Notes under the pieces: model-generated
The model's database searches: none
Seen by the model: the letters and a program-made list of their open reading frames with translations, nothing else
Told to the model about the DNA's origin: nothing
DNA from: Bradyrhizobium genomosp. I (2014)
Lineage (GTDB): Bacteria > Pseudomonadota > Alphaproteobacteria > Rhizobiales > Xanthobacteraceae
Reading direction: 5' to 3'
Assembly (NCBI RefSeq): GCF_000261685.1
Contig: NZ_AJQE01000042.1
Location: 1-64,000, forward strand
Length of the DNA stretch: 64,000 nucleotides
Shown here: piece by piece, positions 8,484 to 18,931 of the stretch
Position numbering within the stretch: position 1 is the first letter of the stretch
Layout of the letters: each line of letters starts with the position of its first letter
Made by a program: the position numbers and the translations under genes

Positions 8484-11400
8484 TCACTCCGCCGCCACCA
8501 TCTGCTGCGTGCGCCACTGACCCAGCAGGGCACGGAGCGAGGCCGGCTTGACGGGCTTGTTGAGCACCGCGATCTTCTCGTCCCGCGCGGCGATCTGCAC
8601 GGCGGGGCTGCGATCGGCCGTGATCAGGATCGCGGGGATGGCGTGGCCGAAGCGGCGGCGGATCTCGCGGATGGCGGCGATGCCGTTGCCGCGATCGAGG
8701 TGATAGTCGACGAGCAGGCCGGTGACGCGCCGTCCGGCCGTTTCGATCGCGGCGATCGCGCCTTCGGGGTCGGCGACCGCGATCACCTCGGCGTCCCAGG
8801 CCTTCAAGAGCGTGCGCATGCCGTCGAGGATCGCCGCATCGTTCTCGATGCAGACGATCAGCGCTCCCGAGATCGGCGTGCGCGCCAGCGGCGTCGCGCT
8901 GGTCACGGCCGCGGTATGGGTGATCGCCTTGGCCGTCGGCACCGTCACGGAGAATACCGATCCGCCGCTGGCATTGGCGTCGATGGCGATGCCGTGCTTG
9001 AGCACGCGCGCCAGGCGTTCGACGATCGAAAGGCCGAGCCCCAGGCCGCGCGCGATCCGCGCCCCCTGCTCCAGGCGGTGGAATTCCTTGAAGATCTCGC
9101 CGCGCTTGACCGTGGGGATGCCGACGCCAGTGTCGTAAACGCAGATCTTCAGCGATTGACCGTGGCGGCGGCAGCCGACCAGCACGCGGCCACGCGGGGT
9201 GTACTTGATCGCGTTAGAGATCAGGTTTTGGAGCAGGCGCCGCAGCAGGAGGCGGTCCGACTTGACCGGGAGGGAGCAGGGCACGAAGGCGAGCTCCAGC
9301 CCCTTGGCACGCGCGATCGGCGCGAACTCGATCTCCAGCGACCGCATCAGGTCGCCGATCTTGAAGCTCGAGATCGAAGTCGTCATCGCGCCGGCATCGA
9401 GCCTGGAGATGTCGAGCAGTGCGCCGAGGATCTCCTCGATCGCTTGCAGCGATTCGTCGATGTTCTCGACCAGCCGCGTCTCCTCGCCGCTGTGCTGGCG
9501 CTCGACCAGGCTCGTGACATAGAGCCGCGCCGCGTTCAGCGGCTGGAGGATGTCGTGGCTGGCAGCGGCGAGGAAACGCGTCTTGGAGATGCTGGCGTCC
9601 TCCGCCGCGCTCTTGGCCAGCGCCAGCTCGGAGTTCAGCCGCGTCAGCTCCTCGGTGCGGTCGCGCACGCGCTTTTCCAGCGTCGCATTGGCGCGCTCCA
9701 GCGCCTCCGCTGCTTCGAAGGTGGGCGTGACATCGGTGAAGGTGATGACGAAGCCGCCGCCGGGCATGCGGTTGGTGAGCACTTCGATCACCATGTGGCG
9801 TTCCGGCAGGCGTTCGAGATAAGGCTCGCTGTCGGTGGTGTAGGCGGCCAGGCGCCGCTTCAGCAGGGCCTCGCGCCCGAGCGGATCGTGCGGATCGCCG
9901 ACACCGATGCATTCCAGGATTTCGCGCAAGGGCGTGCCGAACTGGATGAAATGCGGTGGCACATTGAGGAGATCACCGAACTGCCGGTTGGAGCAGATCA
10001 GTTGCAGATCGGCGTCGAACACGGCGATGCCCTGGCGCACATGGTTGAGCGCGGTCTGGAGGATCTCGCGGTTGAAATGCAGTGCCGCATGCGAGTCGTC
10101 GAGCAGCTTCAGCGCGGCCTTGGCGGAGACCGTCCGCTTGCGCAGCAGCAGCGACATTACGAGGCGGGAGGAGGCCGCGCCGATCGAGGAGGCAATCAGG
10201 TGCTCGGCGTGTTGCAGCAGCTCGAAATCGGCAGGTGCTCCGGGCTCCAGCCGCACGTTTCGCCGCGCGGAGAAGGCCTCGAAGGAATGCCGCGCGCGGT
10301 CGGGTCCGAGATATTGCGCCACCGTGGTCTGGATGTCCTGCACGGTGACGGTGGCGCGCCAGCGGCGGAAGCTGGGGGAGATCGGTGCGAGCGTGTTCGG
10401 CACGAACAGATCGGCCTGCAACAGCTCGATGGAAGACGGCTGGCGCGCCAGCGACAGCAGCACATAGGTCAGGATGTTGAGCGACAGCGACCAGATGACG
10501 CCGTGCATCAGAGGGGGCAGGTCGGCGCCGAACAGCGCCTGCGGCCGCAGCGCCTCGATGCCGAGCGGGCCGTGCTGGAGCAGCAGGATGCCTGATGTCG
10601 ATGAATCCATGAAGCTCGGTATGAACAGCGTGTAGAGCCACACCACGAAGCCGACCAGCATGCCGCCGATGGCGCCGCGCGCGGTCGCGCGCCGCCAGAG
10701 CAGCCCGCCGAAGAAGCTCGGTGCCAGCTGGGCGATGGCGGCAAAGGAGAGCAGGCCGATGGCCGCGAGCTGGGTATTGCCGAGCGCGCGATAATAGAAA
10801 TAGGCCATCACCATGATGGCGAAGATCGCGAGCCGCCGCGAGCGCAGCAGGAAGTCGCTGAAATCGGCACCGCCGGCGCGCCCCTCCGGCCGACGTTGCA
10901 GCACCAGCGGCACCACGAGGTCGTTCGAGACCATGATGGAGAGCGCGACGCATTCGACGATCACCATCGCGGTCGCCGCCGACAGGCCGCCGACGAAGAT
11001 GGCGATGCTGAGCAGATCAGCGCCGCCTTCCATCGGCAGCGCCAGCACGTACATGTCGGGATCGGCGGCGCCGAACGGGAAGATCACGAGGCCGGCGAGC
11101 GCGATCGGGATCACGAACAGATTGATGGCGACGAGGTAGAGCGGGAACAGCCATCGCGCGCGGCCGACCTCGGCATCCGAGGAATTCTCCACCACGCTGA
11201 CGTGAAACTGACGCGGCAGCAGCATGATCGCGCACAGCGACAGCAGCGTCATGGTCAGGAAGTTGCCGATCGACGGGGCGTAGTTGATGGCGCGCACCGC
11301 CTCCGGCGTCTTCATGGCGCGCTCGATCAATTCCTGCGGCGAGAACATCCAGAAGGTGACGAAGATGCCGGCGGCGAGGAAGGCGATCAGCTTGACGATG

Positions 11401-11993
11401 GATTCGGTCGCAACCGCCAGCATCAGGCCGTGCTGGTGCTCGGTGGCGTCGGTCTGCCGCGTGCCGAACAGCACGGCGAAGGCCGCCATCGCCAGCGTCA
11501 CCAGCAGCGCCACGTCGCCGAAGATCGGGATGTGGGAGAAGGCCTGGTCTTCGCCCAGGATCGTTTCGAGCGAGGAGGCGACCGCCTTGAGCTGGAGCGC
11601 GATATAAGGCACCGAGCCGATGATCGCGATCAGCGCGACGGTCGCCGCCACCGCCTGGTTCTTGCCGTAGCGCGCCCCGATGAAGTCGGCGATCGAGGTG
11701 ATGTTCTGGGCTTTCGCGAGCTGGATCACGCGGCGCAACACGCCGGCACCGAGCCCGATCATCAGGATCGGGCCGACATAGATCGCGAGGAAGTCGGTCG
11801 AGGTGCGGGTGGCAAAGCCGACCGAGCCGAAGAAGGTCCAGGAGGTGCAGTAGATCGCCAGCGACAGCGGATAGATCAGCCCGGAGGCGCGACCGCGCCC
11901 GGCCGGCGAGCGGCGGTCGCCATGGCTCGCCACCAGGAACAGGAAGCCGATATAACCGAAAGCGGCGGCGATCACGCCCCAGTCGTGCAGCAT
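8484..11993 (-). CDS. Hybrid sensor: sodium/solute symporter domain - PAS - histidine kinase - receiver
   Basis: 1169 residues. Residues 1 to about 540 form a SLC5/PutP-like membrane domain with about 13 helices (LIYPLSLAIYCTSWTFFGSVG near the start). A PAS domain follows (about 635-755, RQGIAVFDADLQLICSN), then a coiled coil, HisKA with FLAAASHDILQPLNAARLY (phospho-His near 809), HATPase ([29 protein letters not shown]) and a C-terminal receiver (about 1044-1160, LLVDYHLDRGNG, KPVKP). This is the NahK/ErcS/CbrA-like class in which a transporter domain is thought to sense uptake of a substrate. No cognate output gene is adjacent. Confidence 0.92.
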   Translation of the reverse strand: MLHDWGVIAAAFGYIGFLFLVASHGDRRSPAGRGRASGLIYPLSLAIYCTSWTFFGSVGFATRTSTDFLAIYVGPILMIGLGAGVLRRVIQLAKAQNITSIADFIGARYGKNQAVAATVALIAIIGSVPYIALQLKAVASSLETILGEDQAFSHIPIFGDVALLVTLAMAAFAVLFGTRQTDATEHQHGLMLAVATESIVKLIAFLAAGIFVTFWMFSPQELIERAMKTPEAVRAINYAPSIGNFLTMTLLSLCAIMLLPRQFHVSVVENSSDAEVGRARWLFPLYLVAINLFVIPIALAGLVIFPFGAADPDMYVLALPMEGGADLLSIAIFVGGLSAATAMVIVECVALSIMVSNDLVVPLVLQRRPEGRAGGADFSDFLLRSRRLAIFAIMVMAYFYYRALGNTQLAAIGLLSFAAIAQLAPSFFGGLLWRRATARGAIGGMLVGFVVWLYTLFIPSFMDSSTSGILLLQHGPLGIEALRPQALFGADLPPLMHGVIWSLSLNILTYVLLSLARQPSSIELLQADLFVPNTLAPISPSFRRWRATVTVQDIQTTVAQYLGPDRARHSFEAFSARRNVRLEPGAPADFELLQHAEHLIASSIGAASSRLVMSLLLRKRTVSAKAALKLLDDSHAALHFNREILQTALNHVRQGIAVFDADLQLICSNRQFGDLLNVPPHFIQFGTPLREILECIGVGDPHDPLGREALLKRRLAAYTTDSEPYLERLPERHMVIEVLTNRMPGGGFVITFTDVTPTFEAAEALERANATLEKRVRDRTEELTRLNSELALAKSAAEDASISKTRFLAAASHDILQPLNAARLYVTSLVERQHSGEETRLVENIDESLQAIEEILGALLDISRLDAGAMTTSISSFKIGDLMRSLEIEFAPIARAKGLELAFVPCSLPVKSDRLLLRRLLQNLISNAIKYTPRGRVLVGCRRHGQSLKICVYDTGVGIPTVKRGEIFKEFHRLEQGARIARGLGLGLSIVERLARVLKHGIAIDANASGGSVFSVTVPTAKAITHTAAVTSATPLARTPISGALIVCIENDAAILDGMRTLLKAWDAEVIAVADPEGAIAAIETAGRRVTGLLVDYHLDRGNGIAAIREIRRRFGHAIPAILITADRSPAVQIAARDEKIAVLNKPVKPASLRALLGQWRTQQMVAAE

Positions 11994-12144
11994 GGTGAGC
12001 GCGCTTCTCCCTGGGCGCCAACGCGCCCGGTCTCATTTTCCCTGCAAATCTAGCGTGTTGGACGGGTGTAGGCGACAGCGAAATGTCGCGCCGGGGGAGG
12101 AACCGGGCTTGTCGTCAAGGTGCGGGCGTGCACCCACGGGCGCC

Positions 12145-12305
12145 TACCCTCCCCTGGAGGGGGAGGGTCGATCGCGCGCAGCGCGAGCGGGGTGGGGTGA
12201 TCTCTCGGCACGGGCAGCGTTCGAGGTGGAGAGACCGTCACCCCCCCGGCTCACATTTCGCTGCGCTCAATGTGAGCCGACCCTCCCCCTCCAGGGGAAG
12301 GTAAG
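12145..12305. repeat. Dispersed palindromic repeat, family A copy 1
   Basis: Starts TACCCTCCCCTGGAGGGGGA and ends with the inverted counterpart CCTCCCCCTCCAGGGGAAGG; the inside carries GCGCGCAGCGCGAGCGGGG and a smaller hairpin around CACATTTCGCTGCGCTCAATGTG. A close copy in the same orientation is at 27528-27712. It fills most of the 316-bp gap between the hybrid kinase start and the hemA 3' end. Confidence 0.85.
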
Positions 12306-12309
12306 AACC

Positions 12310-13539
12310 CTACTCCGCGGCCAGGGACTTCTCGCGCAGGGGCAGGCCGAGGCGGTCCCAGACTTGGAGCAGCGCTTCGGCGAGCTGATCGATCAGGCCG
12401 TCGTCGTGATAGGGCGAGGGCGTGATGCGCAGGCGCTCGGTGCCCTTGGCAACGGTCGGATAGTTGATCGGCTGGATGTAGATACCGTGCTGCTCGAGCA
12501 GGAGGTCGGAGGCCCGCTTGCACTTCTCGGGATCGCCGACGAACAGCGGTACGATGTGGGTGTCGCTCGACATCACCGGCAGGCCGGCGGCATTGAGGAT
12601 TGCCTTGACGCGGGCGGCGCGGTCCTGATGGCGCTCGCGCTCCCAGCTCGAGGTCTTCAGGTGCCTGATCGCAGCGGTCGCGGCCGAGCAGACCGCCGGA
12701 GGCAGCGCGGTGGTGAAGATGAAGCCCGGGGCGTAGGAGCGTACGGCATCGATGATCTGGCCATTGGCGGCGATGTAGCCGCCGAGACAGCCGAACGCCT
12801 TTGCCAGCGTGCCCTCGAGAATGTCGATGCGATGCATGACGCCATCACGCTCGGCGATGCCGCCGCCGCGCGGGCCGTACATGCCGACGGCGTGGACTTC
12901 GTCGACATAGGTCATCGCGCCATACTGCTCGGCGAGATCGCAGATCCTGGCGAGCGGCGCGACATCGCCGTCCATGGAATAGAGGCTCTCGCAGACGATC
13001 AGCTTCGGCCGGTTCGGGCCGGCCGCTTTCAACAGCTCCTCGAGATGGGCGAGATCGTTGTGGCGGAACACGACCCGCTCGCAGCCGGACTGGCGGATGC
13101 CCTCGATCATCGAATTGTGGTTGAGCTCGTCCGACAGGATCAGACAGTTCGGGATGAGCTTTGCGATGGTCGGGATGCCGGTCTGGTTCGAGACATAGCC
13201 CGAGGTGAACAGCAGCGCGGCTTCCTTGCCGTGGAGATCGGCGAGCTCGGCTTCGAGCTGGACCAGCGGATGGTGCGTGCCGGCGATATTGCGGGTGCCG
13301 CCGGCACCGGTGCCGACGCGGGTCGCGGTCTCGACCATGGCGCCGACCACCTTCGGGTGCTGGCCCATGCCGAGATAATCGTTGGAGCACCAGATCACGA
13401 CGTCGCGCTTGCCCTGGGGCGAGTGCCAGACCGCGTGCGGGAACCGGCCGGCCGTGCGTTCGAGGTCGGCGAACACGCGATAGCGCCGCTCAGCGTGGAG
13501 ACGATCGAGGGCGGAGTCGAAGAACTGGTTGTAATCCAT
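12310..13539 (-). CDS. hemA: 5-aminolevulinate synthase
   Basis: PLP enzyme joining glycine and succinyl-CoA to give 5-aminolevulinate and CO2, the first step of haem synthesis by the C4 route of alphaproteobacteria. 409 residues, full length. It starts [15 protein letters not shown], has the glycine-rich [10 protein letters not shown] and [14 protein letters not shown] motifs, [12 protein letters not shown] with the cofactor-ring Asp, and the PLP lysine in [13 protein letters not shown]. The start at 13539 is chosen because it matches the family N-terminus. A perfect FixK/FNR-type box lies 138 bp upstream, in line with the known oxygen control of Bradyrhizobium hemA. Confidence 0.97.
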   Translation of the reverse strand: MDYNQFFDSALDRLHAERRYRVFADLERTAGRFPHAVWHSPQGKRDVVIWCSNDYLGMGQHPKVVGAMVETATRVGTGAGGTRNIAGTHHPLVQLEAELADLHGKEAALLFTSGYVSNQTGIPTIAKLIPNCLILSDELNHNSMIEGIRQSGCERVVFRHNDLAHLEELLKAAGPNRPKLIVCESLYSMDGDVAPLARICDLAEQYGAMTYVDEVHAVGMYGPRGGGIAERDGVMHRIDILEGTLAKAFGCLGGYIAANGQIIDAVRSYAPGFIFTTALPPAVCSAATAAIRHLKTSSWERERHQDRAARVKAILNAAGLPVMSSDTHIVPLFVGDPEKCKRASDLLLEQHGIYIQPINYPTVAKGTERLRITPSPYHDDGLIDQLAEALLQVWDRLGLPLREKSLAAE

Positions 13540-13676
13540 CGGCAAAACCTGCAACGGAACCCGGCCATGACGGCCGCCCATTTTTAGAGCTTTTCCAGCT
13601 CCGATGTCTATGCGCCAGCACACATTTGAGGCGCGGCGAGCGTGCCAATTGATAACCGCCCGTCCGGCCGCGATTG

Positions 13677-13690
13677 TTGATTTGGATCAA
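13677..13690. promoter_or_regulatory. FixK/FNR-type box between hemA and aroQ
   Basis: TTGATTTGGATCAA matches TTGAT-N4-ATCAA exactly. It is centred about 144 bp from the hemA start (minus) and 183 bp from the aroQ start (plus). Direct FixK2 control of hemA is known in B. japonicum, so hemA is the likelier target. Confidence 0.75.
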
Positions 13691-13866
13691 CCGCCTAACG
13701 CGGCCCTGCCGGCCGGACCGCAGTTGCCGGGAGGCCGGGGCTGCCATGGACATTTTGTCCATGGCACGCACTGCATCCATGATGGCGGAAGCGGTCGCGC
13801 CGGCGCCATGGCGTGGCCGGGACGGCAGGTCGGTCAATCGGACAGCCCATGCGAAAGGAAGCCCCG

Positions 13867-14298
13867 ATGAAGCGTGTCATGATTCTCAATGGTCCCAATC
13901 TCAATATGCTCGGCATCCGCGAGCCGCACATCTACGGCACGACGACGCTCGCAGAGATCGACGCGAGCTGCGAGGAGGCCGCCGCAAGGCTCGGGCTCAA
14001 GCTCGCCTTCCACCAGTCCAACCACGAGGGCGCGCTCGTCGATCTGATCCAGTCGGCCCGGCAGGACGCCGATGCCATCGTCATCAACCCCGCCGGCTTT
14101 TCCTTCACCTCGGTGGCGATCATGGACGCGATCAAGACATTCGAAGGCCCGGTGCTGGAGGTCCACATCTCGAACATCCATGCCCGCGATGAATACCACC
14201 GGCACTCCAGGATCTCGTTCGTGGCGACCGGCGTGATCTGCGGGCTGGGACCGTTCGGCTACATCGCGGCGCTGCACGCGATCGCGAATATGAAGTGA
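13867..14298 (+). CDS. aroQ: Type II 3-dehydroquinate dehydratase
   Basis: Cytosolic shikimate-pathway enzyme that dehydrates 3-dehydroquinate to 3-dehydroshikimate. 143 residues, the usual size of the type II (AroQ) class. Motifs: ILNGPNLNMLGIREPHIYGT with the catalytic Tyr, QSNHEGALVD, INPAGFSFTSVAI and VHISNIHARDEYHRHS with the catalytic His. The start at 13867 has AAGGAAG upstream; a longer in-frame start at 13813 lacks one. It is monocistronic here; its 3' end faces the MBL gene across a short hairpin repeat. Confidence 0.95.
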   Translation: MKRVMILNGPNLNMLGIREPHIYGTTTLAEIDASCEEAAARLGLKLAFHQSNHEGALVDLIQSARQDADAIVINPAGFSFTSVAIMDAIKTFEGPVLEVHISNIHARDEYHRHSRISFVATGVICGLGPFGYIAALHAIANMK

Positions 14299-14321
14299 GT
14301 GGTAGCCGCGGCAGTGGTCTG

Positions 14322-14356
14322 CTCCCTCGCCCCGCTTGCGGGGAGAGGCGAAGAAA
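14322..14356. repeat. Half-copy of palindromic repeat family B, terminator-like
   Basis: CTCCCTCGCCCCGCTTGCGG followed by GGAGAGGCGAAGAA; the core CCCCGC-TT-GCGGGG forms a 6-bp stem. The same ends flank the larger element at 24876-25022, so this looks like a deletion version. It lies between convergent aroQ and the MBL gene and could end both transcripts. Confidence 0.6.
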
Positions 14357-14360
14357 GAGC

Positions 14361-15422
14361 TCACGTCGTCCGAAACTGCAGCACGCCGTCCTGCATCTCG
14401 GCCGCCAGGCGCCCCTCGACGATCATGTAGTTGACATGGGCGACCAGTTCGCCGGCGGCAAAGCCCATCTGGTGCTCGTCCAGCACATGCTTGTTGAACA
14501 CGACAGGCACCAATGCGCGCGAGGTTTGCGGCACCTCGCGGCAGGCTTCCGCGATCAGGCGGCAGCGCTCCTCGTGGTGGTCGGCGAGCTGCTTGATGCG
14601 GGTCTTCAATCCGTAGAACGGCACCCCGTGGCCGGGCAGCACCAGCACGTCGTAGGGAAGCGTCGTGGTGAGGCTGGCGAGCGAGGCCAGATATTCGCCG
14701 AGCGAGTTCTGGTCGGGCTCGACCGCCCAGACGCTGACATTCGGCGAGATCTTGCTCAGCACCTGGTCGGCGGAGAGGAACAGCTTGTCGTCGGCGCAAT
14801 ACAGCATCACCTGGTCGAGCGCGTGGCCTCCGCCGGTGATCACCTTGAAGCGGCGCGTGCCGATCACGACGTCGTCGCCATGCGAGATGCGGCGGTAGGA
14901 CGGCGGCAGCACCGAGACGCGCTTGAGATAGTCCTGGCCGCGGCCGAGCAATTTTTCGGTCAGCGACTCGTCCATGCCGTGGCGGCGGAAGAACAGCCGC
15001 TGCGCCTCGCGCCGCTCCTCGGTGCCGCGGTTCTGGTGATAGACTGATTGCAGATATTCGACCTGCGACATCACCAGCGGGCAGCCGAAGCGCTCGACGA
15101 TCCACCCGGCGAGACCGACATGGTCGGGATGGGAGTGGGTGACGATCAGGCGGGTGATCCTGACGCCCTTCAGCGGTCCGTCGAACAGCCTGGTCCAGGC
15201 CTCGATCGTCTCCTCGTTGCCGAATCCGGTATCGACCATGGCATAGCCGTCGCCGTCGGCGAGCAGGTAGATGTTCACGTGGTTGAGGCGGAACGGCAGC
15301 TTCAGCCGCGCCCACAACACGCCGGGCCGTACCTCCACGATCTCCTCGTGGCCGGGGTGCTGTTCCCAGGGGTAGCGCAGGGCCTCGGCCGAGGACTGTG
15401 CGGTGTCGGTTTTTGAGCTCAT
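14361..15422 (-). CDS. MBL-fold metallo-hydrolase
   Basis: 353 residues. The metal-binding motif THSHPDHVG (HxHxDH) is near residue 105, with a later His in GGGHALDQ, an Asp in FLSADQVL and a final His in LVLPGHGVPF; these complete the dinuclear site of the metallo-beta-lactamase fold. A helical C-terminal domain of about 90 residues (HEERCRLIAEACREVP...) is typical of the LACTB2/thiolesterase-like subgroup, whose substrates include nucleic acids and acyl thioesters. The substrate is unknown. The gene stands alone between two intergenic repeats. Confidence 0.88.
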   Translation of the reverse strand: MSSKTDTAQSSAEALRYPWEQHPGHEEIVEVRPGVLWARLKLPFRLNHVNIYLLADGDGYAMVDTGFGNEETIEAWTRLFDGPLKGVRITRLIVTHSHPDHVGLAGWIVERFGCPLVMSQVEYLQSVYHQNRGTEERREAQRLFFRRHGMDESLTEKLLGRGQDYLKRVSVLPPSYRRISHGDDVVIGTRRFKVITGGGHALDQVMLYCADDKLFLSADQVLSKISPNVSVWAVEPDQNSLGEYLASLASLTTTLPYDVLVLPGHGVPFYGLKTRIKQLADHHEERCRLIAEACREVPQTSRALVPVVFNKHVLDEHQMGFAAGELVAHVNYMIVEGRLAAEMQDGVLQFRTT

Positions 15423-15540
15423 GCTACCCGCTTAAACCCAGCGCGAGCGGGGCGCCAGCCGAAAAAGGACGGCCGTGGTCTCCGCATGGCCGGCATACCG
15501 GCGGTTTTCCGCGGCCCGGATGGAGCGCAGTCAAAAACGC

Positions 15541-15658
15541 CGTCATTCCGGGGCGCGCGTGAGCGTGAACTCTGGTGCGCGGTTGCGCACCAGAGAATCC
15601 GGGGATTGTCGCGCGAGATTTCCAGGTTCGCCTCTTTGAGGCGGCCCCGGGAATGACA
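15541..15658. repeat. Dispersed palindromic repeat, family C
   Basis: Begins CGTCATTCCGGGGCGCGCGT and ends CGGCCCCGGGAATGACA, so the ends are inverted; inside is a strong hairpin TCTGGTGCGC-GGTT-GCGCACCAGA. Elements of this design are common between genes in Bradyrhizobium. It lies between the MBL gene start and the chemoreceptor 3' end. Confidence 0.75.
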
Positions 15659-15659
15659 A

Positions 15660-17816
15660 TCAGGCCGCCCGCATGTCGTTGAGGAACGCATCGATTTCCG
15701 CGCGCAGCATATCGGCCTCGCGCCGGAGCGCGTCCGAGGCGCTCAGCACTTCGCCTGCCGCCGTGCCGGCTTCCGCGGAAGCGGTGGAGACTCCGACGAT
15801 GTTGCTGGAGACTTCGCTGGTGCCGCCGGCGGCATGCTGGATGTTGCGGGCGATTTCACGCGTGGCGGCGCCCTGCTCCTCCACCGCGGCTGCGATCGTC
15901 GTGGTGACGTCGTTGATCTCGCCGATGATCCGGCCGATGCCCTGGATGGCGCCGACCGCGGAGGTCGTGACCGACTGCATGCTGGCGATCTGGGTGCGGA
16001 TCTCGTCCGTCGCCTTGGCGGTCTGGCTCGCCAGGCTCTTCACTTCCGAGGCGACCACGGCGAAGCCGCGTCCGGCCTCGCCCGCGCGCGCGGCCTCGAT
16101 GGTCGCGTTGAGCGCGAGCAGATTGGTCTGCGAGGCGATGGTCTGGATCAGGTCGACGACGACGCTGATGCGGCTCGCGCTGTCTGCGAGGCTCTGCACG
16201 GTGGCGTCGGTCGATCCCGCTTCATCGACGGCCTTCCTGGCGATCTCGGCGGAGGTCACGACCTGGCGGCTGATCTCCTGGATCGAGGAGGACAGCTGCT
16301 CGGTGCCGGCGGACACGGTCTGCACGTTAACCGAGGTCTCCTCCGCAGCGGAGGCGACCGCGTTCACCAGCGCGTTGGACTGGTCGGCGGTGTTCGACAT
16401 GCTCTGCGCGGTCGATTGCATCGAATTGGCCGACTGCGCCAGATTGTCGAGCGCGGAGCGCACCGTGCTTTCGAATTCGGCGATCTTCGCTTCGATGCGC
16501 GCGGCACGCTCGGCCTTGGCGATGCGGTCCTTGTCCTGCTCGTTCGTCAGCGCGCGGGCCTCGATCATGCTCTCCCGGAACACTTGCAGCGTGTTCGCCA
16601 TCACCGAGATTTCGTCGTTGTGGTTCTTCGAGCGGTAGATCTCGGTTTCGATGTCGCCGTTCGCGAGCAGCTGCATCGACTGATGCAGAGCGCCGATCCG
16701 GCGCAGGATGCTGCGGCCGACATAGAGCCAGACGAACAGCGCCGAGCCGACCAGCATCAACGCGCCCAGCGCCAGCATGACTGACGTGGCGAGCGAAATC
16801 TCCTGCCGCGCCTGGAAGGTCGAGGTGTTGGTCTCCTTCTGCACGCCGTCGACGAGCTGCTGCACGCTGATGCCGAGGCCGACATTGAGCTTGCGGGTCT
16901 CGTCCAGGATGGTCTGGCCGTAGTCGATGGAGTCGAGCTCCTTCTCGCGCAGATTGAACACGCCGGTCTTGCCGGTGCCGAGCGCGAGCAGCTTTTCCGC
17001 CGCCTCGCGCAGCATCTTGTTGCCCTGGTTGTCCGGCAACAGATCAAGGTTGGAGCGCAGGCGTCCCTGAGCCGTCTTGAATTCCTTCTGGATGTCGTCG
17101 AGCTTGTCGCTCGTGCTCGCCGACAGCGCCGCGCTCATGTCGGCGGCGGCGAGATTGCCGCTGGCGACGACGTTGCCGAGCTGACCGACGGTCTGCGCGG
17201 CGTCGGTGGCATCTGCGGCGGACAGGTCGGCTGAGCCGAGAATGGCGTTGACCCGGGTCTGTGCGTCCAGCATCGCCGGGCTCGCCGCACCGACGAACGC
17301 ACCCTGCGCGCTGCGAAGCGCATCATATTGCTTCTCATGGAGGGCCGCGATATCGAGCCGTTCGCGGGCGGCCTTCGCCAGGCTCTGAGCCGCCTCGTTG
17401 ATGCTCTTCATCGTGTCGCTGAGTCCGGAGACGACGCTCTTGTCGCCGCCGAGCTCGATGATCTCGGTGAGCTTCTGCTGCGTTTGCTCCTGCAATTCCC
17501 TGAGCTTCTTGGTGCGTTCATTCAGGGCGTCCTCGCTTTGCGCCGCAAGCAGGGCCGGTCCCTGCGCCGCAAGGCTCGCACTCTGTGCCGACAATTGCAG
17601 GCTGGCGGCGAGGCGCGGAATGTCCCGCCCGCTCAGTTCGGTCATGCGTCCGCCGAGATTCTGCAGCGCCAGGCCGGCGCCGGTCGCGATCACGAGCCCC
17701 ATGCCCGCGATCACCGCGAAGGCCGCGAACAGGCTGCCGCGCACGCCCCATTTCGGCATTTTGAAACGAGGACGGAAACGGCCAAGGAATCGGCCAAGGC
17801 CCAGACGGATCGCCAT
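15660..17816 (-). CDS. Methyl-accepting chemotaxis protein
   Basis: 718 residues; an inner-membrane receptor that feeds CheA/CheW. Order: basic N-terminus, TM1 ([21 protein letters not shown], about 28-48), a helical periplasmic domain of roughly 280 residues, TM2 ([20 protein letters not shown]), HAMP, and a C-terminal coiled-coil signalling domain with the conserved hairpin ([20 protein letters not shown]). The start at 17816 has GGGGGA upstream; the same frame is open far beyond this point, but that extension overlaps the outer-membrane protein gene and lacks domain character. No che genes are nearby, so it is an orphan receptor. The ligand is unknown. Confidence 0.92.
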   Translation of the reverse strand: MAIRLGLGRFLGRFRPRFKMPKWGVRGSLFAAFAVIAGMGLVIATGAGLALQNLGGRMTELSGRDIPRLAASLQLSAQSASLAAQGPALLAAQSEDALNERTKKLRELQEQTQQKLTEIIELGGDKSVVSGLSDTMKSINEAAQSLAKAARERLDIAALHEKQYDALRSAQGAFVGAASPAMLDAQTRVNAILGSADLSAADATDAAQTVGQLGNVVASGNLAAADMSAALSASTSDKLDDIQKEFKTAQGRLRSNLDLLPDNQGNKMLREAAEKLLALGTGKTGVFNLREKELDSIDYGQTILDETRKLNVGLGISVQQLVDGVQKETNTSTFQARQEISLATSVMLALGALMLVGSALFVWLYVGRSILRRIGALHQSMQLLANGDIETEIYRSKNHNDEISVMANTLQVFRESMIEARALTNEQDKDRIAKAERAARIEAKIAEFESTVRSALDNLAQSANSMQSTAQSMSNTADQSNALVNAVASAAEETSVNVQTVSAGTEQLSSSIQEISRQVVTSAEIARKAVDEAGSTDATVQSLADSASRISVVVDLIQTIASQTNLLALNATIEAARAGEAGRGFAVVASEVKSLASQTAKATDEIRTQIASMQSVTTSAVGAIQGIGRIIGEINDVTTTIAAAVEEQGAATREIARNIQHAAGGTSEVSSNIVGVSTASAEAGTAAGEVLSASDALRREADMLRAEIDAFLNDMRAA

Positions 17817-17920
17817 CGAAAATTCCCCCAATGTTCTTGCTTCTGTTGTGGCGGCAGTATCGGCGGCACCCGTTAAAAAATCGCAATTGAGGCAACTGCT
17901 TGCGCATGTTCCGCAGAGCG

Positions 17921-17955
17921 AAAAAAAGAAGGGCCGGCAACGAGGCCGGCCCTTC
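17921..17955 (-). terminator. Rho-independent terminator of the outer-membrane protein gene
   Basis: An 11-bp stem (GAAGGGCCGGC / GCCGGCCCTTC) with a 6-nt loop, followed on the minus strand by a run of seven T. It is 26 bp after the outer-membrane protein stop codon and is the clearest terminator in the window. Confidence 0.9.
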
Positions 17956-17980
17956 ATCGTGATAAGATATTGGTAACCGA

Positions 17981-18706
17981 TCAGTAGCTCGCGACGGCCG
18001 GGCTTGCCCAGTTGAAGCGGTAGTTGACGCCCGCCTTGAAGGTGTGGTCGTCGGTGGTGAAGTTGCCGGTGCCCACCAGCGGGCCCGCCGTGAAGTGCGC
18101 ATCGCCGAAATTGTAGTACTGGTACTCGGCCTTGGCGGACCAGTTCGGGGCGAACATGTATTCCAGGCCGGCGCCGACGGTGTAGCCGTTGCGGTGATCG
18201 CCATCGATGATGAACCCGGTCGGCACGCCGCCGACAGTCACCTTCTCGTTGTTGTCCGAATAGGCGTAGCCGCCCTTCACATAGAGCAGGCCGGGACCCC
18301 AGGTATAGCCGACGCGGCCGGTGATCGAGCCGAGGCCGCGCTGGTCGTTGGTATAGGCGATGCCGCCCGGGAAGACTGCGCCGACGCTGCCGGACAGCCA
18401 GGAATACTGGCCTTCGACGCCGACCACGAAGTACGGGTTGAGCTGCCAGTCCGCGCCGACCTGCACGCCGCCGAGGAAGCGGCCATTGCCGTTGCTGCCG
18501 GTGGAGAGACCGTTGAAATTGTTGTCGCTGGAGAACGCGCCGCCGACATGGGCGCCGAGATAGAAGCCCGTCCAATTGTAGATCGGCGCGGCGTAGGCCG
18601 GCGCGGGCGACTTGTAGTAGTTGCGGTTGCCGAGGTCGGCGCCGACGGCCGGCGCAGCCGCGCCCACCACGAGCAGCGCCACGGTCGCAAACAGAATCTT
18701 CTTCAT
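17981..18706 (-). CDS. Outer-membrane beta-barrel protein (Omp25/31-like porin family)
   Basis: 241 residues. Signal peptide [23 protein letters not shown] with cleavage before DLGNRNYYK. The mature chain has the family opening [17 protein letters not shown], alternating amphipathic strands ([45 protein letters not shown]) and a long closing strand ([11 protein letters not shown]); unusually it ends in Tyr after ASPAVAS rather than Phe. It is a small eight-stranded barrel of the alphaproteobacterial Omp25/Omp31 class. The start at 18706 is set by the signal peptide. It is monocistronic with its own terminator. Confidence 0.9.
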   Translation of the reverse strand: MKKILFATVALLVVGAAAPAVGADLGNRNYYKSPAPAYAAPIYNWTGFYLGAHVGGAFSSDNNFNGLSTGSNGNGRFLGGVQVGADWQLNPYFVVGVEGQYSWLSGSVGAVFPGGIAYTNDQRGLGSITGRVGYTWGPGLLYVKGGYAYSDNNEKVTVGGVPTGFIIDGDHRNGYTVGAGLEYMFAPNWSAKAEYQYYNFGDAHFTAGPLVGTGNFTTDDHTFKAGVNYRFNWASPAVASY

Positions 18707-18931
18707 CGTCTCGAACTCCAACACGTAAGGTCCCCGGCAGGCGCGCTTTCCGCGCCGTCGTTGGTTTTGCAGATAGCTCGCTTTTGATGAAAATGCTGTC
18801 ACATCCATGGCACAGCGACAGCCAGCTTAACTTATTGGGGTGTAAATGATTTTCGTGCTTAATGGCGGCTTAAGAAGTGGTGAAGGAAGGCTTAACGTCG
18901 CGCGTCATGGGTAACTTGCGCGCGCTCCTTG

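Noticed and set aside
8643-12053. Plus-strand frames of several hundred codons opposite the hybrid kinase
   Set aside because: Antisense mirror of GC-rich coding DNA; products are Arg/Asp/Gln-rich without domain character.
13755-13775. Sigma-54-like TGGCACGCACTGCA
   Set aside because: The GG and GC elements are two bases too close for the -24/-12 promoter.
17817-18575. In-frame upstream extension of the chemoreceptor
   Set aside because: It overlaps the outer-membrane protein gene in another frame and crosses its terminator; the short start has a good ribosome site.
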